From NCBI RefSeq assembly GCF_000336775.1, contig NZ_AOLJ01000015.1, positions 140,080 to 204,079 of the forward strand: a DNA stretch of 64,000 nt. The letters run 5' to 3'. The translations under genes were made by a program, and so were the position numbers. This DNA comes from Haloferax gibbonsii ATCC 33959. GTDB taxonomy: Archaea > Halobacteriota > Halobacteria > Halobacteriales > Haloferacaceae. The notes beneath the pieces were generated by a model. It was given only the letters and a program-made list of their open reading frames with translations. It was not told the DNA's origin and did not search any database. Position 1 is the first letter of the stretch; each line of letters opens with the position of its first letter. Of the stretch, positions 25,902-34,668 are shown one piece after another.

Positions 25902-26903
25902 ATGGTCGAAACCCGAAAGGTGCAGGTGACGGGCGGTTCCACCTACACCGTCTCGATTCCCAAAGATTGGGCGACGGACAACGGCGTCTCGGCGGGGAGC
26001 GAAGTCGAGTTCTACCCGGAGGGGGACTCGCTGTTCTTGACTCCTCGCTCGGAGGAAGAACGCACCGAGGGCACCCTCGACATCGCGACCCTCGAAGGGG
26101 ACGAACTCACCCGCGCCGTCATGACGATGTACGTGAGCGGGTTCGACATCATCGCGCTGGAGAGTTCGCGCATCACGACCGACCAGCGCCGGACCATCCG
26201 CGAGGCGACCCAGAGCCTCGTCGGCCTCGAAGTGCTCGAAGAGACGCGCGACCGGGTCGTCATCCGCGACCTGCTCGACTCCTCCGAGCTCTCCATCCAC
26301 AACGCGGTCACCCGGATGCGGCTCATCTCGCTTTCGATGCTCGAAGACGCCATCGCGGCCATCGCCGAGCAGGACGACGACATGGCCCGCGACGTCATCC
26401 AGCGCGACGACGACGTCGACCGCCTCTGGATGGTCGTCTCCCGAATCTTCCGGGCGACGCTCCGGACTCCGAAGGCCGCGGAAGAACTCGGCCTGCCCCG
26501 CGAAATCTGCTTCGACTACCAGTCCGCCGCCCGGCAACTGGAGCGCATCGGCGACCACGCGACCAAAATCGCCCACCTCTCTTTGAACTTCGAAGAGCCC
26601 GTCGACGGCGAAATCGTCGAGGCGATTCAGGAGCTGTTCGAGGAGGCGAAGGCCGTCGTCAACGGCGGTATGGACGCGCTGTTCGCCGAGGAGAGTGACG
26701 AGGCGAGCCGCCTCGCCAACGAGTCCCGCGAGGCCGTCCAGGCCATCGACGCGAGCGCCCGCGGCATCGACGAACACCTCCGCGGCCTCGACCCGGCCCG
26801 GGCGCAACTGCTCGGTCTCATCGTCGACTCCGTCTCCCGGAGCGCCGACTACGGCGGCAACATCGCCGAGACGGCGCTCCAGAAGGCCGCGCCGACGCCC
26901 TGA
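25902..26903 (+). CDS. AbrB-PhoU fusion regulator of phosphate uptake
   Basis: 333 residues. Residues 1-48 are a SpoVT/AbrB-type swapped-hairpin DNA-binding domain (RKVQVTGGSTYTVSIPKDWA). Residues about 105-325 contain two PhoU helical repeats, with QLERIGDHATKIAHL near 210-224 matching the PhoU metal-site motif. Fusion of a DNA-binding head to PhoU suggests a direct transcriptional phosphate sensor, in contrast to the stand-alone PhoU at 20108. It is divergent from pstS across a shared control region, a strong hint that it regulates the pst operon and itself. Confidence 0.88.
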   Translation: MVETRKVQVTGGSTYTVSIPKDWATDNGVSAGSEVEFYPEGDSLFLTPRSEEERTEGTLDIATLEGDELTRAVMTMYVSGFDIIALESSRITTDQRRTIREATQSLVGLEVLEETRDRVVIRDLLDSSELSIHNAVTRMRLISLSMLEDAIAAIAEQDDDMARDVIQRDDDVDRLWMVVSRIFRATLRTPKAAEELGLPREICFDYQSAARQLERIGDHATKIAHLSLNFEEPVDGEIVEAIQELFEEAKAVVNGGMDALFAEESDEASRLANESREAVQAIDASARGIDEHLRGLDPARAQLLGLIVDSVSRSADYGGNIAETALQKAAPTP

Positions 26904-27056
26904 CCGACCACGAGCGACCAGCCGCGACGCCGCTTTTGTCGCTCACTTCTTGTTCCGGATTCGACTTCGACCGAACCACGCCCGCGAGCGACGGCCGGGG
27001 GGCTCACGGGGTAAAACAGTCGAGCCGCGCCGAAACGACGACGCGGGGAGAGAGAC

Positions 27057-27434
27057 TTACTCTTCGTCGACGACGACGGCGTTGACCTGCCCGTCCTGAC
27101 CGGGGCGGGAGGTGACGCGGGCGCGGCCGGCGCTCGTGTCGATGATGGAGCCCTTCGTGATGATGTTCCGGCGGGCGTAGTTGACGTTCGACGGGTTGTC
27201 GATGACGCCTTCGATGTCTGCCTGCGTCACGTCGGAGCCGTCGGCGACCTGCGCGACGTTCGTCGAGAGGGCGCGGACCTTCTCGTTGTTACCGCGGGAG
27301 TCGATGATCTGGAACCGGGGCTCGCCGACCGTCGTGGCGGCGGGTTCGCGGCCCAGCTGGTAGCGCTTCTTGTTTCGGGACGGCTTGCGCCGACCGCCGG
27401 TCCGCTTCCGCTTGGAGCGTCCTTGGTCCTTCAT
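27057..27434 (-). CDS. rps8e: 30S ribosomal protein S8e
   Basis: 125 residues with the invariant S8e start (MKDQGRSKRKRTGGRRKPSR), highly basic at the N-terminus and acidic in the remainder, as expected for a haloarchaeal ribosomal protein. The central ARRNIITKGSIIDT motif is diagnostic. S8e is an archaeal/eukaryotic small-subunit protein. An ATTCAAGTAG box 23-32 nt upstream of the ATG supports the start. It stands alone and not in a ribosomal operon. Confidence 0.95.
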   Translation of the reverse strand: MKDQGRSKRKRTGGRRKPSRNKKRYQLGREPAATTVGEPRFQIIDSRGNNEKVRALSTNVAQVADGSDVTQADIEGVIDNPSNVNYARRNIITKGSIIDTSAGRARVTSRPGQDGQVNAVVVDEE

Positions 27435-27563
27435 ACGGGGTAAAAACCTCGGTGACTACTTGAATCGCTCGAATCGGTGCTCGGCGGAGACGGGTGACAC
27501 CACGTCTCTCGGGCGCGATGGCAACGCAAACCGTTTAGTTCGCCCGCGCCCGCCGTCGAACCG

Positions 27564-28010
27564 ATGAGTCTCGACGTCACCGTCGCCGTCCCCTTCCGGC
27601 AACACGGCTCGACCCGCCTCGGCGAGGGCGAGTTCGTCGTCGCCCTGTCGCTCGACCGCGACTGGTTCTCCCCGGACCAGGCGAAGCGCCTCATCGACCT
27701 CGCCGCGGGCCGCGGCCTCGTCGAGCGCGACGACGGCGAGGTCGTCGCGACGTTCGACCCCGCCGAGGTACGGATACCCGAGGAGTTCGAACCCGACGCC
27801 TCCGTCCTCCGCGAGCAGTCGGCGTTCGAGCAGATTCTCGACGCCTGCGTCGCCGCCGGCATCGAAAAACAGGCCGCCGTCGCCGGCATCAACGAGCGAC
27901 AGTCCCGCCTCGGCGTCACCGCCGAGGCCGCCGCGGTCCTCTTCGCACGCGCGAACGAGGTGAACGTGGACGACGCGGCCGAGAAAGCAAAGCGGTCGCT
28001 GGCCGAGTAG
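27564..28010 (+). CDS. DUF2240 family protein
   Basis: 148 residues with the pattern I know as DUF2240, an archaeal family: MSLDVTVAVPFRQHGSTRL, then DWFSPDQAKRLIDLAAGRGLVE and a C-terminal helical stretch (GIEKQAAVAGINERQSRLGV). The middle part resembles a winged-helix pair, so nucleic-acid binding is possible but unproven. A CGTTTAGTTC box about 27-33 nt upstream supports the start. The next gene follows after 71 bp in the same direction. Confidence 0.75.
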   Translation: MSLDVTVAVPFRQHGSTRLGEGEFVVALSLDRDWFSPDQAKRLIDLAAGRGLVERDDGEVVATFDPAEVRIPEEFEPDASVLREQSAFEQILDACVAAGIEKQAAVAGINERQSRLGVTAEAAAVLFARANEVNVDDAAEKAKRSLAE

Positions 28011-28081
28011 GCCGTTCGCACGCCGGCTCGCGCCCGCCAGCGAAGCGACACCCCGAAACCGTCCGGGCGCGAACGCCCGGC

Positions 28082-28477
28082 ATGGTCGTCGATTCGCTCT
28101 CCGACGGGACACGCATCGCTCAACTGCTCGCCTCGGAGGTAACGGGCCACGAAGACGCCTTTTCCGTTCTCTCCGTCGTCGACGCCGACCCCGACGTGGA
28201 ACCGACCGACGACGGCGCGCTCGCCTACGCGGTCGCCGCCGGCGACGAGCGCGTCGCCGAGGTGTACGTCCAGCCCGACCGCGCCCGCGTCGAGTTCCTC
28301 GCCCACCCCGACGTGACCGCCGAGGCCGCCTCCGAGGAGGGGCTTCGCGTCCGCCCGAAGGCGGTCCGACCGCCGCGGACGCTCGTGTTCGTCGAGGACG
28401 GCGCGCAGGTGAAGTGGACGCTCCCGGCGTTCCGCGCGCTGGTCGCGGCGCTCGAAGCCGAGGACCGAGACGAGTAA
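28082..28477 (+). CDS. haloarchaeal protein of unknown function
   Basis: 131 residues, acidic, with strand-rich segments (FSVLSVVDADPDVEP, AEVYVQPDRARVEFLAHPD) and a terminal helix. The central region ending in RVRPKAVRPPRTLVFVEDG looks like a small alpha/beta domain. I do not recognise the family with confidence. It may be co-transcribed with the DUF2240 gene 71 bp upstream. Base composition and acidity match the neighbours, so it is probably a real native gene. Confidence 0.7.
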   Translation: MVVDSLSDGTRIAQLLASEVTGHEDAFSVLSVVDADPDVEPTDDGALAYAVAAGDERVAEVYVQPDRARVEFLAHPDVTAEAASEEGLRVRPKAVRPPRTLVFVEDGAQVKWTLPAFRALVAALEAEDRDE

Positions 28478-28500
28478 AACCCGCCCGCCGCGCGACCGAC

Positions 28501-29160
28501 TCAGAGGTCCGCGACGAGTTCCGGAAGCGCCGTCGGCAGGTCGTCGTGGTGGATGTGCGCGACCGCCCGCGGGTCGGGGTCGTCACAGCCTTCGCCGAGC
28601 ACCTGCACCGGGAGCAGTCCGGCGTCGTGCGCGCCGGCGATGTCGTGGTGGACGCTGTCGCCGACGTAGACGGTCTCTTCGGGCTCGGTTCCGAGCTCGT
28701 CGAGCAGGGCATCGAACGCCCGCCGGTCCGGCTTTCCGGCGGGGAGCGCGCCCGTCACGAGCGCCGTGTCGAAGTGGTCGCGCCAGCCGAGTTTATCGAT
28801 TTTCGCCTCTTGGGCCACGACCGGCCCGTTGGTGAGGAGGCCGACGCGGTAGGTCGTCCGCAGGCCGGCGAGCATCGCCTCGACGCCCTCGACGGGGACG
28901 ACCGCGTCGGTGATTCGTTCTCTGTACGCCGTCGCGACGTGCTCCGGGTCGACGGTGGAGTCGTGCTCGTCGAGGAGGGTCTCGAAGATGGGCGCGCGGG
29001 TCTCGCGCGTGAGGTTCTCTTGATGTGCCCGGAGATACGCCTCTCGGGTCAGCGGGGGCGCGCCCGCCGCCGCCGCCGCCTCCGAGAGAATCGTCTCGCG
29101 GTCCCGCGTCGGGACCGCGAGTGTGTAGTCGAGGTCGAACCCGACCGCGCTGACAGACAT
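28501..29160 (-). CDS. HAD-superfamily phosphatase
   Basis: 219 residues. Motif I is D9-L-D11-Y-T-L, with both aspartates, pointing to a phosphatase or phosphoglycolate-phosphatase-like enzyme. Motif II is LLTNGP (near 110), motif III lysine lies in AGKPDRRAF, and motif IV is VYVGDSVHHDIAGAHDAG. A helical cap lies between about 15 and 95. The start at the ATG 29158-29160 is supported by a CATATCG box about 28 nt upstream; a very long frame beyond it is antisense to nurA. The substrate is unknown. It is divergent from nurA. Confidence 0.82.
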   Translation of the reverse strand: MSVSAVGFDLDYTLAVPTRDRETILSEAAAAAGAPPLTREAYLRAHQENLTRETRAPIFETLLDEHDSTVDPEHVATAYRERITDAVVPVEGVEAMLAGLRTTYRVGLLTNGPVVAQEAKIDKLGWRDHFDTALVTGALPAGKPDRRAFDALLDELGTEPEETVYVGDSVHHDIAGAHDAGLLPVQVLGEGCDDPDPRAVAHIHHDDLPTALPELVADL

Positions 29161-29310
29161 TCTCGGCGAAGCGTTGGCAACGGAGCGATATGAGCGTGCC
29201 GGGACCTGTCGAGGGGGCGACCCGTCGCGCGGCGGCTCGCGGCGGGCCAGTCCGAACGACCCCTCACCGGCGACGACAACCACTATACCCGTCGGCGACG
29301 ACGCCGAGAT

Positions 29311-30585
29311 ATGACCCTCGACCCCGTCCACGTGGACGACATCGCGTCCATGGCGAGTTCCATCGCCGACTCGGTCGACGACGCCGACTACGACGACCTC
29401 GCGCGGACGGTCTGGGAATCGTGGCTCGACCCCCTCGAATCGCCCGACGGGGGACTTCCCATCGTCGAACCGCTCGGGGAACAGCGCCTCCACGCCGCCG
29501 CCATCGACGACGTGGCGCTCACCGAGTCGCCGTTTCCGACCGTCCACGGCCTCGACTCGGGGACCATCAACCCGACGACGTTCAAAAACGGGCTCGTCCT
29601 CGACGTGGCCCACGCCGCGATGGCCGCCGAGCCGTCGGACCTCGACCTCCACCGACACCGCTCTATCGTCATGGCGGCCCACACCCACGACCCGGTCCAG
29701 TTTTTCGACACCGACGAGTGGCTCCGGTCCGACGAGGGCTACGGCCGCCGGCGCGTCCTGAGCGTCCCGCGGGTCAACCGCTACGCCGAGGGCGTCGTCC
29801 ACGCGCTCGCGCTCTACCTCGCCGAGAGCGCCCACGCGCTCGAACACGCCGACGCCGTCTCCGACCTGCTCATCCTCGACGGGCCGGTGTACCCGAAGGA
29901 ACTCCTGAACTGGCGCGACCGCGACGCCGAGCTGAAGGACCTCGCGCGCGACGCGAAGCCGAAGGCGGTCGTCGAGAACTACATCCGACTCGTCGAGCGC
30001 TTCGTCGAGCGGGACGTGCCGCTCGCCGGCTTCGTGAAGAACCCCGGCGCGAAACACGTCGTCCGCACGGTCAGAAAACAGCTCGACGGGAACGACGCCG
30101 GCAGGCGACCGTGGGTCGACGACGCCGCCTTCTTCGTCAACCTGCTCGAACGCCGGGAGGGCCCCGACGGCGACGAGCGCCGCACCGAGGAGCTCACGTT
30201 CACGAGCTGGTTCGTCTCGCGCGGCGGGTCGGACCGACAACTGAGCGCCGAGGGCGAGGCGTTCGGCATCGAGCGGAAGCTCGACCCCGAGGCGTACACG
30301 GTGACGTTCTTCGTGCTGTACGACCCCCGAACCGACGTGTGCTACCGGGTCGAAGCGCCCTACGCGTTCACGAAGGACTCCGAGCGCCGCGCCGACCTGA
30401 TGCACCACGTCGTCCGCGACGTGGCCGCCACGCGCGGGCCGCCGCTGGCGGTCGAGAAGGCCGACGAACTCGCGCGGGTGAGCGTCGGCGAGAAGGCCGC
30501 GCTCAGACGAAAGCTCTCGGAGAAACTCGACTCGGACCAGATGAAGAGCTACGACAACATCCGCTGGGTCGACGCCGACGAGTGA
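29311..30585 (+). CDS. nurA: NurA-domain DNA end-processing nuclease
   Basis: 424 residues. The NurA domain shows the acidic motif H-G-L-D82-S-G-T at the start of its first core strand, matching the family's first catalytic Asp, and LLILDGPVYPKEL near residue 187 as the second. NurA is a 5'-3' exo/endonuclease that works with the HerA translocase in DNA-end resection for homologous recombination. HerA is encoded 0.6 kb downstream on the same strand, with one small gene on the opposite strand between them. A CTATACC box about 24-30 nt upstream gives leaderless spacing. Confidence 0.85.
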   Translation: MTLDPVHVDDIASMASSIADSVDDADYDDLARTVWESWLDPLESPDGGLPIVEPLGEQRLHAAAIDDVALTESPFPTVHGLDSGTINPTTFKNGLVLDVAHAAMAAEPSDLDLHRHRSIVMAAHTHDPVQFFDTDEWLRSDEGYGRRRVLSVPRVNRYAEGVVHALALYLAESAHALEHADAVSDLLILDGPVYPKELLNWRDRDAELKDLARDAKPKAVVENYIRLVERFVERDVPLAGFVKNPGAKHVVRTVRKQLDGNDAGRRPWVDDAAFFVNLLERREGPDGDERRTEELTFTSWFVSRGGSDRQLSAEGEAFGIERKLDPEAYTVTFFVLYDPRTDVCYRVEAPYAFTKDSERRADLMHHVVRDVAATRGPPLAVEKADELARVSVGEKAALRRKLSEKLDSDQMKSYDNIRWVDADE

Positions 30586-30627
30586 GAGTGGCGCGCCCGA
30601 AGCGCGCGCCCCGGCGACCGACCGCCC

Positions 30628-31041
30628 TCAGAGCGACGCGTCGCCCTCGGGAGAGCCTTCGTCGGCGGAGCGGTCCGCCGCGTCCGGCTGTTCGTCCTCC
30701 GGGGTTCCCTCCTCTTCGGGCCGGACGACCTCCACTCGCACGTCGGCGGCGGAGACGCCGACCCGCGCGAACTGCGTCCTGACGTGTTCTTTCGCCGCCG
30801 ACAGCGCCTGCTCGCGGGTGTCGAAGCCGCGGGGAAGCGGCGTGTCGAAGGCGACCCGAATCGTCCGGCCGTCGATTTCGGTCTCCGACCCGCCGCTTTC
30901 GACCTCGTAGAACTCGTCGCAGACCCAGACGTAGGGCGCGTCCTCGTCCGGCGCGCCGCGGTAGGTCGGCGCTTGCTCCCCCCGTTCGAATATCGTACCG
31001 GTGAGTGCCGTGCCGCCGCCGTGACCGCGGACCAATAACAT
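30628..31041 (-). CDS. small haloarchaeal protein between nurA and herA
   Basis: 137 residues beginning MLLVRGHGGGTALTG. An N-terminal beta-rich domain (about 1-100) has the conserved-looking PYVWVCDEFYEV segment, then ATG-proximal-type helix EQALSAAKEHVRTQFARVGV. The C-terminus (about 105-137) is a disordered acidic tail. I believe homologues are restricted to haloarchaea but cannot give a reliable family name. It lies on the opposite strand to the NurA/HerA genes and is divergent from herA (135-bp gap), so it is not co-transcribed with them. Confidence 0.7.
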   Translation of the reverse strand: MLLVRGHGGGTALTGTIFERGEQAPTYRGAPDEDAPYVWVCDEFYEVESGGSETEIDGRTIRVAFDTPLPRGFDTREQALSAAKEHVRTQFARVGVSAADVRVEVVRPEEEGTPEDEQPDAADRSADEGSPEGDASL

Positions 31042-31176
31042 AGCCGGGCTAGGTGCGCGACACGGAAAAGTCGTACGCGACGCCCCGAGAGCGCGTCATT
31101 CGGGACCGTTCGACAGGGGAACCGCGCGCCGTCGCCGACGCGTGGCTTTTTACTCGCCGCCCGCAAGCGTTGGAAC

Positions 31177-33138
31177 ATGACCGATTTGGGGGATTTCAGC
31201 GACTTCGCCGGCGACGACCCCGACGACTCGTCCGACGCGGACCGAGACGGGCCGGCCGCTGACGCCGCCGGAAACGGGCGCTCGGAGCGTTCCGAGGCCG
31301 CCGCGGGAGCCGAAACTGCGGCCGCCGCGAGCGCCGCCGACGGCGATGGCGTCGAAACCGACTCCGGCGAGCGCGACGACGCCGGTTCGACTGACACGGG
31401 CGGCGTGACCGACGAGGCGGACGACCTGCAGTTCGACGACTACGACGCCGACCCCGTCGGCGACGAGCGTGGCGTCGGCGCGATTGCGGTCTCGCAGGGC
31501 CTGCGCGTGTCGGAGGACCCCGAGCGGACGGCGCTCCGGGCGTTCGTGACCGCGGGCAACCGCGAGCGCGTTCGCCTCGGAAAGTACCTCGTCGTCCCCT
31601 ATCCCGACGACGAACTGCTGTTCTGTCGCATCGTCGGCTTGGAGTACGCCCAGGAGTTCCAGGCCGACGACGCGACCGAGATTCACGCCCGCCGGGCGAT
31701 GCGCCGCCCCGCCGACGAGTTCGAGGAGCGCGATTTCAAGTTCATGGCGGAACTCGAACCCATCGCCGTCCTCTTTTCCGACCGCGGCGACCTCAAACGG
31801 CGGATGGTCGACCGCGTGCCGAAACCGCAGGCGACGGTCGGTGAGGCCACCGACGCGACGCAGATCAAGACCGGCCTGAAGATTCCCGAGGAGGGCGTCT
31901 TCCTCGGCCACCTCTCGGTCGGCGGCGAGAAGGTCCGAACCGCGGCCCGACCGCCGACCATCGACTACCGCCTGAACGACGACTACACCGACGGCGACCC
32001 GCTCGTGTTCCGCCACACGCTCGTCGCCGGCGGCACCGGGTCGGGGAAGACCCACGCCTCGAAGAACATCCTGCGGCAGTACCTCTCGGCGGAACGGAGC
32101 TACGAGATGGACGACGGCCGCGAGGTCCAGACCGCGGTCGTCCAGTTCGACCCGCAGGACGAGTACGCCCAGATGCACGACGACAACCCCGACATGGACG
32201 ACGAGACGGCCCGGCGCTACGAGCGCGAGGGCGTCGCCCACGGCGGCCACGACGACACCGTCGCGCTCGTCCCCAAGATGGCCGGGTCGTCGTACCCCGG
32301 CGCGAACCACCGCGCCGAGCAGTTGGAGTTCACCATCCCCTTCTCGATGGCGCGGGACCTCCCGTGGCTCGTCGCCGGCAGCAGCCTCAACGACAACCAG
32401 TACCCGGCGCTCACCGAACTCCTGAACCGCTTCTTCCGGAACTACGGCGATTCGGGGACGTATCAGGAGTTCCTGACGTTCCTCGACGACCCGGCGCTGA
32501 AAGAGGAACTCCACGAGTCGGGCCGGGTCCACGAGGCGACCTTCGACGCGGTGAAGCGCCGAGTTCGCGGCGTGCCGAGCGGCGTCTTCGACCAAGATGC
32601 CCGGCCGATAACCGAACTCGACCACCAGCTCGTCCGGCCCGGCGGGCTGACGGTCGTGCCGACCTACCACCTCTCGTCGAGTCGGGCGAAGGAGCTGTTC
32701 GTCCTCGCGGTCTCGGCGCTGCTCATCGACGACAAGCTCTCGAACGACCCGTCGAGCGACCGCATCAAGGAGACGCCGGTCGTCCTCGGGATGGACGAGG
32801 CGCACAACTTCCTCACCGACGCCGACACCGTACAGGCGCGGAAGGTCATCCAGAAGTTCACCGAGGCGGCCAAGCAGGGCCGAAAGGAGCGACTCGGCCT
32901 GTTCCTCATCACGCAGGACCCGCAGGACATCGCCGACCCGGTGTTCAAGCAGGTGAACACGAAGGTCGTGCTCAACCTCGGCGACGAAGACGCCATCAAG
33001 AGCGTCAACATCCCGCCGAACCTCGAAGACAAGGTGCCGTACATGGAGAAAGGGCAGATGGTCGTCTACTCGCCCGACAACTCCGAGCCCGTCGAGCTGA
33101 CGGGGCTTTCGACCTGCGTGACGCGACACGGCGACTGA
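31177..33138 (+). CDS. herA: HerA-family DNA translocase/helicase
   Basis: 653 residues. An acidic low-complexity tail (about 1-85) precedes a HAS-barrel-like domain (about 90-200). The ATPase core has Walker A G-G-T-G-S-G-K-T (near 285-292) and Walker B VVLGMDEAHNF (near 530). A further conserved ITQDPQDI follows near 583, and a C-terminal strand ends in LTGLSTCVTRHGD. HerA hexamers pump DNA into NurA during end resection. A CTTTTTAC box about 25-30 nt upstream gives a leaderless start. The nurA gene lies just upstream in the same orientation. Confidence 0.88.
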   Translation: MTDLGDFSDFAGDDPDDSSDADRDGPAADAAGNGRSERSEAAAGAETAAAASAADGDGVETDSGERDDAGSTDTGGVTDEADDLQFDDYDADPVGDERGVGAIAVSQGLRVSEDPERTALRAFVTAGNRERVRLGKYLVVPYPDDELLFCRIVGLEYAQEFQADDATEIHARRAMRRPADEFEERDFKFMAELEPIAVLFSDRGDLKRRMVDRVPKPQATVGEATDATQIKTGLKIPEEGVFLGHLSVGGEKVRTAARPPTIDYRLNDDYTDGDPLVFRHTLVAGGTGSGKTHASKNILRQYLSAERSYEMDDGREVQTAVVQFDPQDEYAQMHDDNPDMDDETARRYEREGVAHGGHDDTVALVPKMAGSSYPGANHRAEQLEFTIPFSMARDLPWLVAGSSLNDNQYPALTELLNRFFRNYGDSGTYQEFLTFLDDPALKEELHESGRVHEATFDAVKRRVRGVPSGVFDQDARPITELDHQLVRPGGLTVVPTYHLSSSRAKELFVLAVSALLIDDKLSNDPSSDRIKETPVVLGMDEAHNFLTDADTVQARKVIQKFTEAAKQGRKERLGLFLITQDPQDIADPVFKQVNTKVVLNLGDEDAIKSVNIPPNLEDKVPYMEKGQMVVYSPDNSEPVELTGLSTCVTRHGD

Positions 33139-33238
33139 GCACCCGGAACGCGCCGCCCGTCGCAGGCGACCGGGTCGCGGCTGTCCCGGCCCGCGCCCGC
33201 CGGGCGGATTTTTAGCCCGCGACCGAGTAGGCCGCGAC

Positions 33239-33682
33239 ATGGCCGAACACGTGCTCGTTCCGACCGACGGGTCGCCGCAGTCAGTCGCCGCGGTCCGCTT
33301 CGCCGCCACGGAGTGGCCCGACGCGGAACTCACGCTTTTGAACGTCATCAACCCCGCCGACGCCGACTATCGAGAGCGGGCGCTCAGCGGCTCCGAAGAG
33401 TGGTTTCAAGCGGAGAAACGAAAGTCGAGAGAGACGTTCGCCGAGGTGAAAGCCGAGGTGGGGCTCGTCGACACCGACAGGTCGGTCACCGACCGCATCG
33501 AGGTCGGCAGCCCGCAGAAAGTCATCGTCGAGGTGCTGGACGGCGACGGTGACGACGACGCCGGCTACGACCACGTCGTGATGGGGAGCCACGGCCGAAC
33601 CGGCGTCTCGCGCATCCTGCTCGGAAGCGTCGCCGAGGAGGTCCTCCGGCGGTCGCCGGTGCCGGTGACGATCGTCAGGTGA
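33239..33682 (+). CDS. universal stress protein UspA family
   Basis: 147 residues, a single Usp domain with HVLVPTDGSPQS at the start and the ATP-binding signature GSHGRTGVSRILLGSVAEEV at about 117-136, ending in the typical PVPVTIV strand. It has the ATP-binding (Gx2Gx9GS) type of motif. Its role is generally a stress or energy sensor. A GATTTTTAG box about 25-31 nt upstream supports leaderless initiation. Confidence 0.9.
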   Translation: MAEHVLVPTDGSPQSVAAVRFAATEWPDAELTLLNVINPADADYRERALSGSEEWFQAEKRKSRETFAEVKAEVGLVDTDRSVTDRIEVGSPQKVIVEVLDGDGDDDAGYDHVVMGSHGRTGVSRILLGSVAEEVLRRSPVPVTIVR

Positions 33683-33843
33683 GTCGCGGCGAGCGGACGC
33701 CGCCACAGAACCGTGTCTCCGACCTCGCGGTGACACGGTCGTCACCCAGTAGCGTGATGATACGAGTACTGCGAGCACACCGGAATCGGCCGGTTCGACC
33801 GGATTGCAACGCCCTATTTCGGTGCCGCCCTTGGCGGGCATCA

Positions 33844-34515
33844 ATGGAATTCACAGAGGTCGTAACGACTCGCCGCTCGGTTCACGACTACGCCGACGAG
33901 TCGCTCGACGACGAGACCCTCCGAACGATATTCGAGAACGCGGTGCAGGCACCGTCGAGCTACAACCTCCAGCCGTGGGAGTTCGTCGTGCTGCGCGAAG
34001 ACGAGACACAGCAGGCGCTCCGCGAGGCGGCGTACGACCAAGAACACGTCACCGGTGCCGCCGCGTCGGTCATCGTGCTCGGTAACAAGGACCCCGAGGC
34101 CCACGCCGAGACCGTCACCGACGACATGCTGGAGAAGGGCTACCTGCCGAGCGAGGAGGTCCGCGAGGGCATCCTCGAAAACATCGCCGGCATGGCGGAC
34201 CTCCCCGAACAGGAGCGCCGCGTCTGGACCGTCCGCTCGACGTCGCTGGTCGCCATGTCGCTCATGTACGCCGCGTGGGACGAGGGCGTGGCCTCCTGCC
34301 CCATCGGCGGATTCGACGCCGACGCCGTCCTCGACGCGTTCGACATCGACGGCGAGCGGTACGAGCCCGTGATGCTCCTGACGATGGGCATCCCCGCCGA
34401 CGACGCCGACGAGTTGCAGGCGGAGCGCAAGTACCGCCGCCCCGTCGACGAGGTCGTCCACTTCGAGGAGTTCGCGCCGGAGCGAGAGGTCGCCGCGACG
34501 CCCGCCGACGACTGA
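33844..34515 (+). CDS. nitroreductase family protein
   Basis: 223 residues, starting MEFTEVVTTRRSVHDYADE, where RRSV is the FMN-phosphate contact motif. PSSYNLQPWEFVVL (about 40-53) is the second flavin-binding segment and GIPADDADE lies near the C-terminus. The family reduces nitro, quinone or enone substrates with NAD(P)H. An acidic surface and the PSEEVREGILENIAGMADLP insertion match haloarchaeal members. The upstream frame back to 33679 overlaps the UspA end and is not protein-like, so I start at 33844. Confidence 0.87.
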   Translation: MEFTEVVTTRRSVHDYADESLDDETLRTIFENAVQAPSSYNLQPWEFVVLREDETQQALREAAYDQEHVTGAAASVIVLGNKDPEAHAETVTDDMLEKGYLPSEEVREGILENIAGMADLPEQERRVWTVRSTSLVAMSLMYAAWDEGVASCPIGGFDADAVLDAFDIDGERYEPVMLLTMGIPADDADELQAERKYRRPVDEVVHFEEFAPEREVAATPADD

Positions 34516-34668
34516 CTCGAACGCTCCACCACACCCCCGAAATCCCCCGATTTTCCCGCCGTTCACGCCCCGACGAGGCGTCCCTCACGAGCGCCGATTC
34601 TCGGTCCGTGAGGAACGACAACCTCGGCTATTTCGGTTCCCCTCGTACCTGTCTCTGGTGACTTGGTG

